From positions 1 through 41,507 of the forward strand of contig JACESO010000016.1 of NCBI GenBank assembly GCA_013911745.1: 41,507 nucleotides of DNA, read 5' to 3'. The notes beneath the pieces are model-generated. The model was not told the origin of the DNA, did not search any database, and was given only the letters and a program-made list of their open reading frames with translations. Shown here one piece after another: positions 16,268-24,948 of this stretch. The translations under genes and the position numbers were made by a program. Within the stretch, counting starts at the first letter, position 1; every line of letters begins with the position of its first letter. This DNA is from Sphingobium sp. (GTDB taxonomy: Bacteria; Pseudomonadota; Alphaproteobacteria; Sphingomonadales; Sphingomonadaceae).

Positions 16268-17749
16268 ATGGTTCCTCTGTCCTGCGCAGCCGCGCGCTGC
16301 GCCTTCGTCATCCCTGCTCTTACACTCTCCATCCTTGCCGCCGGCCCGGCCTGCGCGGGCACAATGCCGGCTGAGCCGGCCAGCCTATATCCCGCCGACG
16401 CGGTGGGCGAAGGGGCCGTGTCGGGCGGCTACGCTCTCTCCCGCTGGGTTGAGGATTGGCGCGGCATGGCCGACCCGGCCGAACGCGGCGACATGTTCGA
16501 CCGGCTGAAATTCCTGCCGTTGGATGCCGACGGTGACGTCTACCTGACGCTCAGCGGCGAGGCGCGGGTTCGGCTGAACTATACCAGCAACCTCAATTTG
16601 CGAATTGCCGGTAGCCAGCGGCAGGAGATCAACAGGTTGGTCGGCGGCGCCGACCTGCATGGCGGGCGGCATCTTCGCTTCTACGGCGAGATCGCGCATG
16701 GCGGCATCGCTGGCGACAATATTGGCGCGCCGTCGGGATCGCTGCGCAATGATCTGGTGCTGCTGCAATCCTTCGCGGAGGTGAAGGGGCGGGTGGCCGG
16801 CATGGATCTGGGGATGCGTGTTGGTAGGCAGGAGTTCATCGACGGTCCCAATCTGCTAATGTCGCAGCGGGACAACAACACGATTCGCTATGCGCTGAAC
16901 GGCGTGCGCGCGTGGGTTCGGACCGACAGGTTGCGGCTCGATGGCTTCGACTTCAAGCCGACCGCCCTGGGCAATGACGGCATTGGCGATGATCCCGTCG
17001 AGCAGGGACGGCGCTTTTCAGGCGTCACCGCCGGCATCCGCATCCCCGAAGGGGCGCTGGGTGGGTCGAACCTCTATCTCGATCCCTTTTTCTGGCGATT
17101 GCGGACCAGCGAAGCGCTGTGGGGCGGGGTTACGGGCCGGGTCGAGCGCTTCTATGCTGGCGCGCACCTATGGGGCGAAGCCGGGCCGGTCACTATCGAT
17201 TGGACGGTAAATCATCAGTTCGGCGACTTCGACGGCCGTGACATCAGCGCCTGGCAGCTCTTCTTCAATCAGAGCTACAGGCTGCCCGGCGCTTTGCCGA
17301 TGGCGCCGCGGGTCGGTCTTCATGTTGATTATGCGAGCGGCGGCGGCACGTTCGAAGGGGGGACGCTCAAGGCCGCCTATGCGCCATATGGCAACAATGT
17401 CTATTACAGCTATCAACTGTGCATGACGCCCACCAACCTCAAGACGGTGGCGCCCAGCCTGACATTGGCCCCGCTGAAGGGCGTTAAGGCGACGCTGGAA
17501 TATCAGTTCGCCTGGCGCGCCGATGAGCAGGACGCGGTCTATCGCGCCAACAAGTCGATTTTCGCAGGTACCCAGACCGTGCCGGGGCACAAGATCGGGG
17601 AGTCAATCCGCGCGCAGATCGTCTGGTCGCTCACGCCGCGCTTGTCCTTCACGGGGCGCTACGAACATCTCGATGCCGGACCGGTGCTGAGCCGGGCGGG
17701 CTTTGGCGACAGCGACTATCTGGCCGGCTGGCTGAGCGTCCGGTTCTGA
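16268..17749 (+). CDS. Outer-membrane porin of the alginate-export family
   Basis: 493-residue predicted outer-membrane beta-barrel. A Sec signal peptide ends around residue 30 (GPACAG). The body shows the alginate_exp (AlgE-like) pattern: LKFLPLDADGDVYLTLSGEARVR shortened to its core LSGEARVRLNY, RFYGEIAHG, GMRVGRQEFIDGPNLL, RLDGFDFKP, and LDPFFWRLRT. It ends in aromatic Phe (LSVRF) as barrel proteins do. It lies 12 bases downstream of dctA, so it is very likely cotranscribed from the sigma-54 promoter. Despite the family name, the context argues for a dicarboxylate or general organic-acid channel rather than alginate export. There is no alginate biosynthesis nearby. Confidence 0.85.
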   Translation: MVPLSCAAARCAFVIPALTLSILAAGPACAGTMPAEPASLYPADAVGEGAVSGGYALSRWVEDWRGMADPAERGDMFDRLKFLPLDADGDVYLTLSGEARVRLNYTSNLNLRIAGSQRQEINRLVGGADLHGGRHLRFYGEIAHGGIAGDNIGAPSGSLRNDLVLLQSFAEVKGRVAGMDLGMRVGRQEFIDGPNLLMSQRDNNTIRYALNGVRAWVRTDRLRLDGFDFKPTALGNDGIGDDPVEQGRRFSGVTAGIRIPEGALGGSNLYLDPFFWRLRTSEALWGGVTGRVERFYAGAHLWGEAGPVTIDWTVNHQFGDFDGRDISAWQLFFNQSYRLPGALPMAPRVGLHVDYASGGGTFEGGTLKAAYAPYGNNVYYSYQLCMTPTNLKTVAPSLTLAPLKGVKATLEYQFAWRADEQDAVYRANKSIFAGTQTVPGHKIGESIRAQIVWSLTPRLSFTGRYEHLDAGPVLSRAGFGDSDYLAGWLSVRF

Positions 17750-17841
17750 GCGGAATGGGATGGCGCGCATGACCTGACCAAGACAAGTGGCGGCATCCCG
17801 ACCGGCCCTCCTCCCTTCCTGCAGACCTGGACATCCTCATC

Positions 17842-19566
17842 ATGACCTCTTCATCCCACCCGACCGCAGCGCGTCGCAGGCCCCTGCGCAAGACGATCCT
17901 GCTCGGCCTCGCACTTCTGCTGCTGGTGCTCGCCCTTGCCGCGACGGCCTTTCTCTTCCGCCCGATGGCGTCGCCGGCGGGCGAGCCGGCGGACAATGAA
18001 AAGCCGGTCGACGTGCTGGTGATCGGCGGCGGCATCATGGGCGTGACGCTCGCCACCTATTTGCAGGAAATGGAACCCGACTGGCGGATCGACCTGTATG
18101 AGCGCATGGACAAGGTCGCGCAGGAAAGCTCCAACGGTTGGAACAATGCGGGCACCGGCCATTCGGGCTTTGCCGAACTCAACTACACGCCCGAGCGCGA
18201 CGACGGATCGATCGCGACGGAAAAGGCGGTCGACATCGCCGAACAGTTCGAGCTTTCCCGGCAATTCTGGTCGCATGAGGTGCGGCAGGGCCGCTTGCCC
18301 GAGCCCAAAGCGTTCATCAACGCCACGCCGCATATGAGCTTCGTGTGGGGCGACGAGAATATCGCCTATCTGCACAAGCGCCGCGACGCTCTGGTGAAAA
18401 ATCCGCTCTTCTACGGCATGCAATATACGCAGGACCCTGCCCAGATCCGCCGCTGGGCGCCGCTGGTGATGGAGGGACGCGATCCCCGGCAGAAGGTGGC
18501 GGCGACCTTCATGCCGCTGGGCACCGACGTCAACTTCGGCGTCATCACCAGTCAGTTGACGCAGGCGCTGACCCGCAATCCCAATTTCAACCTGCAGCTG
18601 GGGCATGAGGTGCGCGGCCTGCACCAGAATGCGGACAAGACATGGAATGTGACGGTCAACGACCTGCAGCTGGACCGCCAATATGTGGTGAAGGCGAAAT
18701 TCGTGTTCATCGGCGCTGGCGGTGCGTCGCTCAAGTTGCTGCAGATGTCGGGTATACCGGAGGCGAGGGATTATGCCGGCTTCCCGGTGGGCGGGCAGTT
18801 CCTGGCGTTCGAGGGGTCTGCGGCCACAAGCCGGCATCATGTAAAGGTCTATGGCAAGGCGGAAGCCGGATCGCCGCCCATGTCCGTCCCCCATCTCGAT
18901 GCGCGCCAGCTGGGCGGGCGATCGGTCACGCTGTTCGGGCCATTTGCGCTGCAAAGCTCCAAATTCCTGAAGAACGGCTCCTCGCTCGACCTTTTCCGCT
19001 CCATCTACAAGGATAATGTCGGCGGCATGCTGAAGGTTGGCGCGGAAAATCTGGATCTGGTCCGCTATCTGGCAGAGCAGGCGACGCTTACCGATGGGCA
19101 GCGCCAGGCCGAACTGGTCAAATATTATCCCAATGCCAAGCGCGGCGACTGGAAGCTCATTACGGCTGGACAGCGCGTGCAGGTGATCAAGCGGGATCCG
19201 AAGAAGGGCACCGTGCTGCAATTCGGTACGGAAATCGTGACGGACAAGGACGCCAGCATCGCCGCGCTGCTGGGCGCGTCCCCTGGCGCATCGACATCGC
19301 CTGCAATCATGCTGAAGGTGATGCGCCGCGCCTTTCCGCGGCAGATGGCGACCAGTTGGAAGTCCAAGGTCGCGACGATGGTGCCATCCTATGGACAGAA
19401 ACTGAACAGCAGCGCAGCGCTTACCAACCGCATTCGCCGCATGACCAGCCAGACGCTGCAACTGCCCTATATCGAAGTGCCGGAAACGCTGACGGCCGGT
19501 GCGCCTCGCGGAGCATCGAAAGGCCCGGCGAGGCGGAACCTCAATCAGGAGCAGCAGGCGCTCTGA
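17842..19566 (+). CDS. mqo: Malate:quinone oxidoreductase with N-terminal membrane anchor
   Basis: 574-residue FAD enzyme that oxidises L-malate to oxaloacetate and reduces the quinone pool. The core has the Rossmann motif [10 protein letters not shown], the family segment [50 protein letters not shown] and GFPVGGQFL. Unlike the usual Mqo (about 490-550 residues, peripheral), this one begins with a basic stretch (RRRPLRKT) and a strong transmembrane helix at about residues 18-40, followed by a short linker before the FAD domain. The start codon has no clear Shine-Dalgarno. It lies 92 bases after the porin, probably the third gene of the dctA operon, and is closed by hairpins at 19555-19612. 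Confidence 0.95.
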   Translation: MTSSSHPTAARRRPLRKTILLGLALLLLVLALAATAFLFRPMASPAGEPADNEKPVDVLVIGGGIMGVTLATYLQEMEPDWRIDLYERMDKVAQESSNGWNNAGTGHSGFAELNYTPERDDGSIATEKAVDIAEQFELSRQFWSHEVRQGRLPEPKAFINATPHMSFVWGDENIAYLHKRRDALVKNPLFYGMQYTQDPAQIRRWAPLVMEGRDPRQKVAATFMPLGTDVNFGVITSQLTQALTRNPNFNLQLGHEVRGLHQNADKTWNVTVNDLQLDRQYVVKAKFVFIGAGGASLKLLQMSGIPEARDYAGFPVGGQFLAFEGSAATSRHHVKVYGKAEAGSPPMSVPHLDARQLGGRSVTLFGPFALQSSKFLKNGSSLDLFRSIYKDNVGGMLKVGAENLDLVRYLAEQATLTDGQRQAELVKYYPNAKRGDWKLITAGQRVQVIKRDPKKGTVLQFGTEIVTDKDASIAALLGASPGASTSPAIMLKVMRRAFPRQMATSWKSKVATMVPSYGQKLNSSAALTNRIRRMTSQTLQLPYIEVPETLTAGAPRGASKGPARRNLNQEQQAL

Positions 19567-19612
19567 GCGCCTGGAGGAAGGAGGGGGCTCGGTCGTCATC
19601 GCGCCCTCTTTG
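19555..19612 (+). terminator. Tandem hairpins at the end of mqo
   Basis: A perfect CAGGCGCT/AGCGCCTG stem (19555-19562 with 19566-19573, loop CTG) overlaps the mqo stop codon. A second stem, GAGGGGGC (19581-19588) with GCGCCCTC (19601-19608), one mismatch, is followed by TTT. The pair sits between convergent mqo and ldhA and is a likely terminator for mqo. Confidence 0.55.
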
Positions 19613-19634
19613 ATCGCCGGTAGCGTGGCGCTGG

Positions 19635-20645
19635 CTAGTCGTGCATGCTTTCGTACAGCAGCTGGTTGGCCAGCGGTCGCCCGGCCGCGAAATCCGCAAT
19701 ATTGTCCAATGTCGTTCGCGCAATCGCCGTCAGCGCCTCTTCGGTCAGGAACGCCTGATGGCCGGTCATCAGGACATTGGGGAAGGTCAGCAGGCGCTGG
19801 AGCATGTCGTCCTCGATTATCTCGCTGGATAGATCGTCGAAGAAAATACCCGCTTCCTGTTCATAGACGTCCAGCGCCACGCCGGCGACCCGCCGCTGTT
19901 TGAGCGCTTCGATCAGCGCCCGCGTATCGATCAGTGCGCCGCGGCTGGTGTTGACGATGACGAGCCCGGCTTTGGCCGTGCGCAGGACCTGTTCATCGAT
20001 CAGGTGCCGGGTTTCGGGCGTGAGGGGGCAGTGCAAGCTGATGATCTCCGCCTCGCGCAGCAAGGTTTCGCGCGGGACATAGTCGACCCCCAGCCTGACG
20101 AGATCGGCGTCGATCACGGGATCGCTGGCGAGAACCCTGCAGCCGAAGCCCGCGCATAAGGCCTTGGCCACCAGCGCGCCGATCTGACCGGTTCCGACCA
20201 CGCCCACCGTTCGCCCGTGCAAGTTGCGCCCCACCAAGCCATCGAGTGCGAAGTTATTCTCTCGCACTCGCGACCAGGCGCGGTGGATCTTGCGGTCCAG
20301 GGCCAGCAGCAGCGCAATGGTGAATTCCGACACGGCATGCGGCGAATAGGCCGGGACGCGCACCACCGTGATGCCCAGCGATCGGGCGGCGGCGAGATCG
20401 ACATTATTATGGCCTGCGCATCGCAGCGCGAGGAGCTGCACGCCCGCGTGCGCCAGGGTGGAAAGCACCGGGCCGTCGGCGACGTCGTTCACGAATAGGC
20501 AGACAGCCTCATGCCCCTGCACCAATGTCGTGGTGGCGGCCGTCAGCGATGTTTCGAAGAAATCGAGGGCGAAGCGATGGTGGACATTCGCCGCGCTCAA
20601 AAATTGGCGATCGTAACTGCGTGTGCCGAAAACGGCGATGCGCAT
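19635..20645 (-). CDS. ldhA: D-2-hydroxyacid dehydrogenase, D-lactate dehydrogenase type
   Basis: 336-residue NAD-dependent enzyme interconverting pyruvate and D-lactate or a related 2-hydroxyacid. Signatures: RCAGHNNVDL, the NAD-binding VGVVGTGQIG, catalytic Arg in NTSRGALIDT, Glu in VYEQEAGIFF, and catalytic His in TGHQAFLTEEAL. The VYExE and GHQAF pair is typical of LdhA rather than of phosphoglycerate or glyoxylate enzymes. I use ATG 20645 because GAGG lies about nine bases upstream; an in-frame ATG at 20660 lacks such a site. It stands alone on the minus strand, divergent from a carbonic anhydrase gene and convergent with mqo. Confidence 0.88.
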   Translation of the reverse strand: MRIAVFGTRSYDRQFLSAANVHHRFALDFFETSLTAATTTLVQGHEAVCLFVNDVADGPVLSTLAHAGVQLLALRCAGHNNVDLAAARSLGITVVRVPAYSPHAVSEFTIALLLALDRKIHRAWSRVRENNFALDGLVGRNLHGRTVGVVGTGQIGALVAKALCAGFGCRVLASDPVIDADLVRLGVDYVPRETLLREAEIISLHCPLTPETRHLIDEQVLRTAKAGLVIVNTSRGALIDTRALIEALKQRRVAGVALDVYEQEAGIFFDDLSSEIIEDDMLQRLLTFPNVLMTGHQAFLTEEALTAIARTTLDNIADFAAGRPLANQLLYESMHD

Positions 20646-20779
20646 GGCGATGATCCTCATCAGCTGGGCTTGCCAGCGTGCCTCGTGCGGCGGCTCCTGT
20701 CCATCCGGCCGGATGCAGCCACTGGATTTGGCCGGTATTTCCTATAGCATGCTGCTGCCACCATAGTGGGAGCCGCTTG

Positions 20780-21541
20780 ATGACTTACGTCTCGAAGCCT
20801 GACGATGATGATCCAGAGCATGGCTGTCCCTCCACGCGCCGCGACATTCTGAGTGCGCTGGCTGCAACGGGGATTGCCGGCGCGATGGCGATGACGCCTG
20901 ACGCTGCGGCTGGCGCCACCCTGGCGGAAAATGCGGCGCTGACGCCGGACCAGGCGCTTGCGGAGATTATGGCGGGTAATGCCAGGTTCGTGGCCGGCGC
21001 GCCCGTCGCTCATATGCGCGACCTGGCGATCATCCGCGCCAAAGCCGCCGAAGGCCAGTGGCCGATCGTGGGCGTGCTGTCCTGCGCCGACTCGCGCGTG
21101 CCGGTGGAAATGGTGTTCGATGAGCCGATCGGGCGGCTGTTCGTCACGCGGGTTGCGGGCAACATTACCACGCCGGAGATCATCGCCAGCCTGGAATATG
21201 GCGCGGCGGTTCTTGGCATCAAGGCGATCGTCGTCATGGGGCATTCGAGCTGCGGCGCAGTGAAGGCTGCGATCGACAATCCCGAAGTTCCCGGGCAGAT
21301 CAGCGCCCTGTTCCCCGCATTGCTGCCCGCCGTCTATATGAGCGAGAGCCGCGATCCGATGGCCGTCACGCGGCAGAATGTCATCATCCAGGCCGCAACG
21401 CTGATCAATGCCTCTCCCGTGATCGAGGCGAAGGTCAACGCAGGTGAACTGAAGGTCGTCCCCGCCATCTATGACGTTGCCACCAGCAAGGTGGAGACTT
21501 TGCCCATTCCGGCCGCCATGCGCGAGCAGTCGGCGAAATAG
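20780..21541 (+). CDS. Beta-class carbonic anhydrase with Tat signal
   Basis: 253-residue zinc enzyme that interconverts CO2 and bicarbonate. Zinc ligands are visible: Cys and Asp in SCADSRVP and His/Cys in GHSSCGAVKAA, with the family segment FVTRVAGN between them. The N-terminus carries a twin-arginine signal (STRRDILSALAAT, hydrophobic core, cleavage near AAAGA), so the enzyme is probably exported folded to the periplasm. GGGAG about eight bases upstream supports ATG 20780. Neighbours give no pathway hint. It is convergent with manA. Confidence 0.9.
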   Translation: MTYVSKPDDDDPEHGCPSTRRDILSALAATGIAGAMAMTPDAAAGATLAENAALTPDQALAEIMAGNARFVAGAPVAHMRDLAIIRAKAAEGQWPIVGVLSCADSRVPVEMVFDEPIGRLFVTRVAGNITTPEIIASLEYGAAVLGIKAIVVMGHSSCGAVKAAIDNPEVPGQISALFPALLPAVYMSESRDPMAVTRQNVIIQAATLINASPVIEAKVNAGELKVVPAIYDVATSKVETLPIPAAMREQSAK

Positions 21542-21546
21542 GCGGA

Positions 21547-21572
21547 AGGGCAGGGTGGCTCGCCTGCGCCCT
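21547..21572. terminator. Possible bidirectional hairpin between carbonic anhydrase and manA
   Basis: GGGCAGG (21548-21554) pairs with CCTG..CCC (21563-21571) across a two-base bulge, loop of eight. It lies in the 49-base gap between convergent genes. No T-run on either strand, so only suggestive. Confidence 0.3.
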
Positions 21573-21590
21573 CGCCCGCTACAGCAAATA

Positions 21591-22403
21591 TTATGTCGTG
21601 GGCCGAGCGAGGAGGGCGTGCGTCGGCGCATCGACCGACAAATCGGCGCCGCCCTCGATCAGCCAGCATTCGCCCGCCTCCCAGGCCTGCCCGTCGATGA
21701 GGCCCGATCCGCGCAGGGGAACGAACCAGCATAGGGGGTGGTCCCAGCGCAGCGTGTCGCCGGGCGCCGCGATGACGCTTTTCAGCGAGAAAGGCGCTTC
21801 GGGCTCATCGAGCAGGACGCTGCTGGCGTCCTCCGCCACATGGTAGTCGGGCCGCGCATAAGGTTCGGCGCGGCTCACCGACAGGCCGTCGTCCAGATGC
21901 AGTTCGCGCGGTCGGCCATAGTCGTAGAGCCGATAGGTGACGTCTTCATTCTGCTGCACCTCGACCAGGGTGATGCCGCCGCCGATGGCGTGGATCGTGC
22001 CGGCGGGGATGTAGTAGAAGCTCCCGGGCTGGACAGGCTTCCAGTCGATCATCTGTTCGATCGATCCGTCGAGCGCGGCGGCCCGAAGCGCTTCGGTGCC
22101 GATTTCGTGCGTCAGGCCGATACCAAGCCGTGCATCGCCTTCCGTCTCCAGCACATGCCAGCATTCAGATTTGCCGCCAGCAAGGCCCCGAGCCTGCGCC
22201 TGCCGGTCATTGGGATGCACTTGGATCGACAACCGCTCGCTGGTGAAAAGATATTTCACCAGCAGCGGCTGCGGCATGTCGTCGGGCGCGGTGAACCAGA
22301 CTTCGCCGATGCGCTGGCCCGGTGTCGCGCCGTAGCGCGCGGGAGCGTCCGTTCGCCCCCAGGGTTTCTCGACGACATGATGCGTCATGCGGTGACAAGT
22401 CAT
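21591..22403 (-). CDS. manA: Mannose-6-phosphate isomerase, class I
   Basis: 270-residue cupin-type zinc enzyme converting mannose-6-phosphate to fructose-6-phosphate. Zinc ligands and family signatures: SIQVHPND (Gln, His), GKSECWHVLE (Glu), and PAGTIHAIGGG (His), then VEVQQNEDVTYRLYDYGR. The size is that of the short class I enzymes found in sugar loci. The ATG at 22403 overlaps the stop of the upstream ROK kinase by four bases (ATGA), which supports this start over the ATG at 22388 (MTHHVVEKPWG). Together with the kinase it would route free mannose into glycolysis, matching the mannosidases in the window. Confidence 0.92.
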   Translation of the reverse strand: MTCHRMTHHVVEKPWGRTDAPARYGATPGQRIGEVWFTAPDDMPQPLLVKYLFTSERLSIQVHPNDRQAQARGLAGGKSECWHVLETEGDARLGIGLTHEIGTEALRAAALDGSIEQMIDWKPVQPGSFYYIPAGTIHAIGGGITLVEVQQNEDVTYRLYDYGRPRELHLDDGLSVSRAEPYARPDYHVAEDASSVLLDEPEAPFSLKSVIAAPGDTLRWDHPLCWFVPLRGSGLIDGQAWEAGECWLIEGGADLSVDAPTHALLARPTT

Positions 22404-23329
22404 GTGCGTGCTTCCTCAAATGCCATTGCCGCCAAGGCGATCCCGCCCAAGGGCCCTGCCTGGCTGCCGAGTTCGGGAGGCACGATATAGGGCGTGGCAT
22501 CTGGAAGCGCCATATAGCTATTGAGGCTGGCGAGCAGCGCTGCATTGATACGGGGCAGGAGATGAGGCTGGTTCGCGATCACGCCACCTCCCATGGCGAT
22601 GCGCAAGGGGCCGGTGCTGCAGACCAGGGCATGGGCCATGCTCGCCAGCGCATGCACCATTGGCGCCCAAACAGGATCATTATGCGGCACGTCGCGGGGC
22701 GCGCGGCCCTTGAGCCGAGCGACAAGGGCGGGCCCCGATGCGAGGCCTTCCACGCAATCGGCATGATAGGGGCAGCAACTGACGAAATCATCCCCCGCCA
22801 TGCGCGGCACGCGGATATGGCCCACTTCGCTGTGGCCGATGCCGCGCGTCGGCGCGCCATGGACGATCAGGCCGACGCCGATGCCGGTGCCGACTGTCAC
22901 ATAGGCGAAGTCGCCAAGGCCTTTCCCGCTACCCCACAGCATCTCCGCCATGGCCGCACCATTCACATCGGTGTCGAAGGCGACGGGCACGCCGAAGGGC
23001 GCCGACAGCGTCCCCACAATGTCGGCATCCGGCCAACCGGGCTTGGGCGTGGCCAAGATATGACCATAGGTCGCGGACTGAGGATGAATGTCGACTGGCC
23101 CGAAGGATGCGAGGCCAAGAGCCGAAAACTTCCATTGCGCCTGCCATTGTCCCAGGATCGTCAGGATCGCCGGCAATGTTTCGTCCGGCGTGGTCGTGGG
23201 AATGGTCTGCTGGTCCAGAATGGCGCCCGGCGCCGTTGCCAGCGTGCAGATGCATTTTGTGCCACCCAGTTCGACGCCGGCAAGCGGGCGGCCTTCAAAA
23301 TGATTGGCCGACGGATCAGACATGCGCAT
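22400..23329 (-). CDS. ROK-family sugar kinase (fructokinase/mannokinase)
   Basis: 309-residue cytoplasmic kinase. ATP-binding AGVELGGTKCIC at the N-terminus, LASFGPVD, the DTDVNGAAMAE segment with the catalytic Asp, TVGTGIGVGL, and the ROK zinc motif GHI..SCCPYHADCVEGLASGPA typical of fructokinase-group ROK enzymes. Several of these accept mannose as well as fructose. The ATG at 23329 is chosen for AAGAG about seven bases upstream; 23323 is an alternative. It overlaps manA, so a kinase-isomerase pair is translated together, and mannokinase activity is the best inference from context. Confidence 0.88.
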   Translation of the reverse strand: MRMSDPSANHFEGRPLAGVELGGTKCICTLATAPGAILDQQTIPTTTPDETLPAILTILGQWQAQWKFSALGLASFGPVDIHPQSATYGHILATPKPGWPDADIVGTLSAPFGVPVAFDTDVNGAAMAEMLWGSGKGLGDFAYVTVGTGIGVGLIVHGAPTRGIGHSEVGHIRVPRMAGDDFVSCCPYHADCVEGLASGPALVARLKGRAPRDVPHNDPVWAPMVHALASMAHALVCSTGPLRIAMGGGVIANQPHLLPRINAALLASLNSYMALPDATPYIVPPELGSQAGPLGGIALAAMAFEEART

Positions 23330-23488
23330 GTTTATGCTCTTGAGGAAAAGGCATGACGGGGGCAAGGCCTGTCTTTACAGAGTGCGAGCGGCGGGTCGTC
23401 CTGCCGCCAATTCCTCTACCCACACGCATTCTCCTTCTTGCTGGGCGGGAACAAGCCACAAAGCGATTGCCTCCGCCGAGGGGTTGCT

Positions 23489-23509
23489 GCAATTAATACA
23501 TTAATTTGC
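23489..23509 (+). promoter_or_regulatory. AT-rich near-palindrome upstream of the MFS gene (regulon site A)
   Basis: GCAATTAAT-ACA-TTAATTTGC in front of the transporter start at 23545, in otherwise GC-rich DNA. It contains the AATTTGC/GCAA(A)TT words also found at 36563-36570 and 40990-41004 before the other two mannoside operons. It lies between a TTGCTG -35-like box at 23484 and CATTAT at 23509, so an operator between promoter elements is possible. Confidence 0.45.
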
Positions 23510-23544
23510 ATTATTCAATGACAATGCATGGGAAGGGGCGGGTT

Positions 23545-24912
23545 ATGCAGCGGACAGCACAAAAGGGCAGTAGCGGGCGCGCGGCGACGGCCGCTGCGCT
23601 GGGCGGTCTGCTGTTCGGCTTCGACACGGCCGTCATAGCGGGGGTAACGCAGGCGCTTACCGATAGCTTCGATCTGACGCCTACGGGGTTGGGCGCAGCA
23701 GTATCGGCTGCCCTGGTGGGAACGCTGGTCGGCGCGCTTGGCGCGGGAAAGCCCAGCGATCGCCATGGCAGCCGCGTCGTGCTGATCTGGATCGGCGTCG
23801 CTTATATCCTGTCGGCGATTGGCTGCGCCTTGAGTGGCAATCTGATCCTGTTCGTCGCCTTTCGCCTGCTCGGAGGTCTGGCGATCGGCGGATCCTCGGT
23901 GGCCGCGCCGGTCTACATCGCGGAGATCAGCCCAGCGGCGAAGCGGGGCCGCATGGTCGCCACCTTCCAGCTCAGCATCGTCATCGGCATATTGGCGGCG
24001 TATCTCAGCAACGCGCTGATCGGGATGAGCAGCGATGCACCCGAACTTTGGCGAGTGAAGCTGGGCATTGCGGCATTGCCGGCTTGCCTGTTCATCATGC
24101 TTTTGCTGCGTATCCCCGACAGTCCGCGCTGGCTGTTGCAAAAGGGGCGGGAGGAGGACGCGCGCAGGGCGATCGACCGGCTGGCGCTGGAGGATGCCGC
24201 AGCGCTGATGGAACCGCCTCGCGCCGTATTGGCGGCGGCGCGCAGCGATCGCCTGTCCTGGCGCGCCCATCGCCGGCCGATCCTGCTGGCCATCGCCATC
24301 GCTGCCTTCAACCAGCTGTCCGGCATCAACGCGATCCTCTATTATCTGGGCGATATCTTCGCCATGGCCGGGTTCAGCAGCCTGTCCGCGGACCTGCAGT
24401 CGGTGGCGATCGGCATCGCCAATCTGGCGGCCACGCTGATCGGCATGGCGCTGATCGATCGGGTGGGACGAAGGCCCTTGCTGTTTGTCGGCGCCGTGGG
24501 AACAGCCGTGGCGCTGGCGGGCGTCGCGACCATCTATACCATGGGTCGGGGCGAAGCATTGCTGTTGCCGATGCTGATCGGCTTCATCCTGTTCTTCGCC
24601 GTCTCGCAGGGCGCGGTCATCTGGGTCTATCTGTCCGAAATCTTTCCAACCGCAGTGCGCGCGCGGGGGCAGGCGCTCGGCAGTGGCGTGCATTGGGGCT
24701 TGAACGCGCTCATCGCGTTCGGCTTCCCGATCGTGGCGCAGCAGTCGCGCGCCTTGCCCTTCTGGGCCTTTGCGGTCGCGATGGTCACGCAGGCGCTGGT
24801 GGTCTGGCGCTATTTTCCCGAAACGCGAGGCCGAGCGCTGGGCGAGGCAATCGGGCCATTGACCGGTGCTGCCGGGCATGGGAAGTCGGCATATGATGAT
24901 CACGCGCTTTGA
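23545..24912 (+). CDS. MFS sugar porter (XylE/GalP-like)
   Basis: 455-residue, twelve-helix inner-membrane sugar:proton symporter. Sugar-porter signatures: GFDTAVIAG in helix 1, the SDRHGSR loop (motif A), RLLGGLAIGG, PVYIAEISPAAKRG, DSPRWLLQKGREEDA, NQLSGINAILYY (with Asn in place of the usual first Gln of QQxSGIN), DRVGRRPLL, YLSEIFPTAVRARG and PETRGR. I use ATG 23545 because it is preceded by AAGGGGCGG at about six bases; ATGs at 23518 and 23524 are less well placed. Between the kinase/isomerase pair and the ROK regulator it most likely imports mannose released in the periplasm. Confidence 0.92.
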   Translation: MQRTAQKGSSGRAATAAALGGLLFGFDTAVIAGVTQALTDSFDLTPTGLGAAVSAALVGTLVGALGAGKPSDRHGSRVVLIWIGVAYILSAIGCALSGNLILFVAFRLLGGLAIGGSSVAAPVYIAEISPAAKRGRMVATFQLSIVIGILAAYLSNALIGMSSDAPELWRVKLGIAALPACLFIMLLLRIPDSPRWLLQKGREEDARRAIDRLALEDAAALMEPPRAVLAAARSDRLSWRAHRRPILLAIAIAAFNQLSGINAILYYLGDIFAMAGFSSLSADLQSVAIGIANLAATLIGMALIDRVGRRPLLFVGAVGTAVALAGVATIYTMGRGEALLLPMLIGFILFFAVSQGAVIWVYLSEIFPTAVRARGQALGSGVHWGLNALIAFGFPIVAQQSRALPFWAFAVAMVTQALVVWRYFPETRGRALGEAIGPLTGAAGHGKSAYDDHAL

Positions 24913-24948
24913 AGAGGCCACGGCCCGGGCGTCCAAAAGGGGCCAAGC

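Noticed and set aside
16268-17749. Alginate export function for the porin
   Set aside because: No alginate biosynthesis gene is present; the close linkage to dctA and mqo points to organic-acid uptake, so only the structural family name is kept.
17851-19599. 582-codon open frame antisense to mqo
   Set aside because: It is a shadow of mqo: composition is rich in His, Arg and Gln, it has no domain, and the plus strand encodes an unmistakable Mqo. GC-rich codon bias opens this frame.
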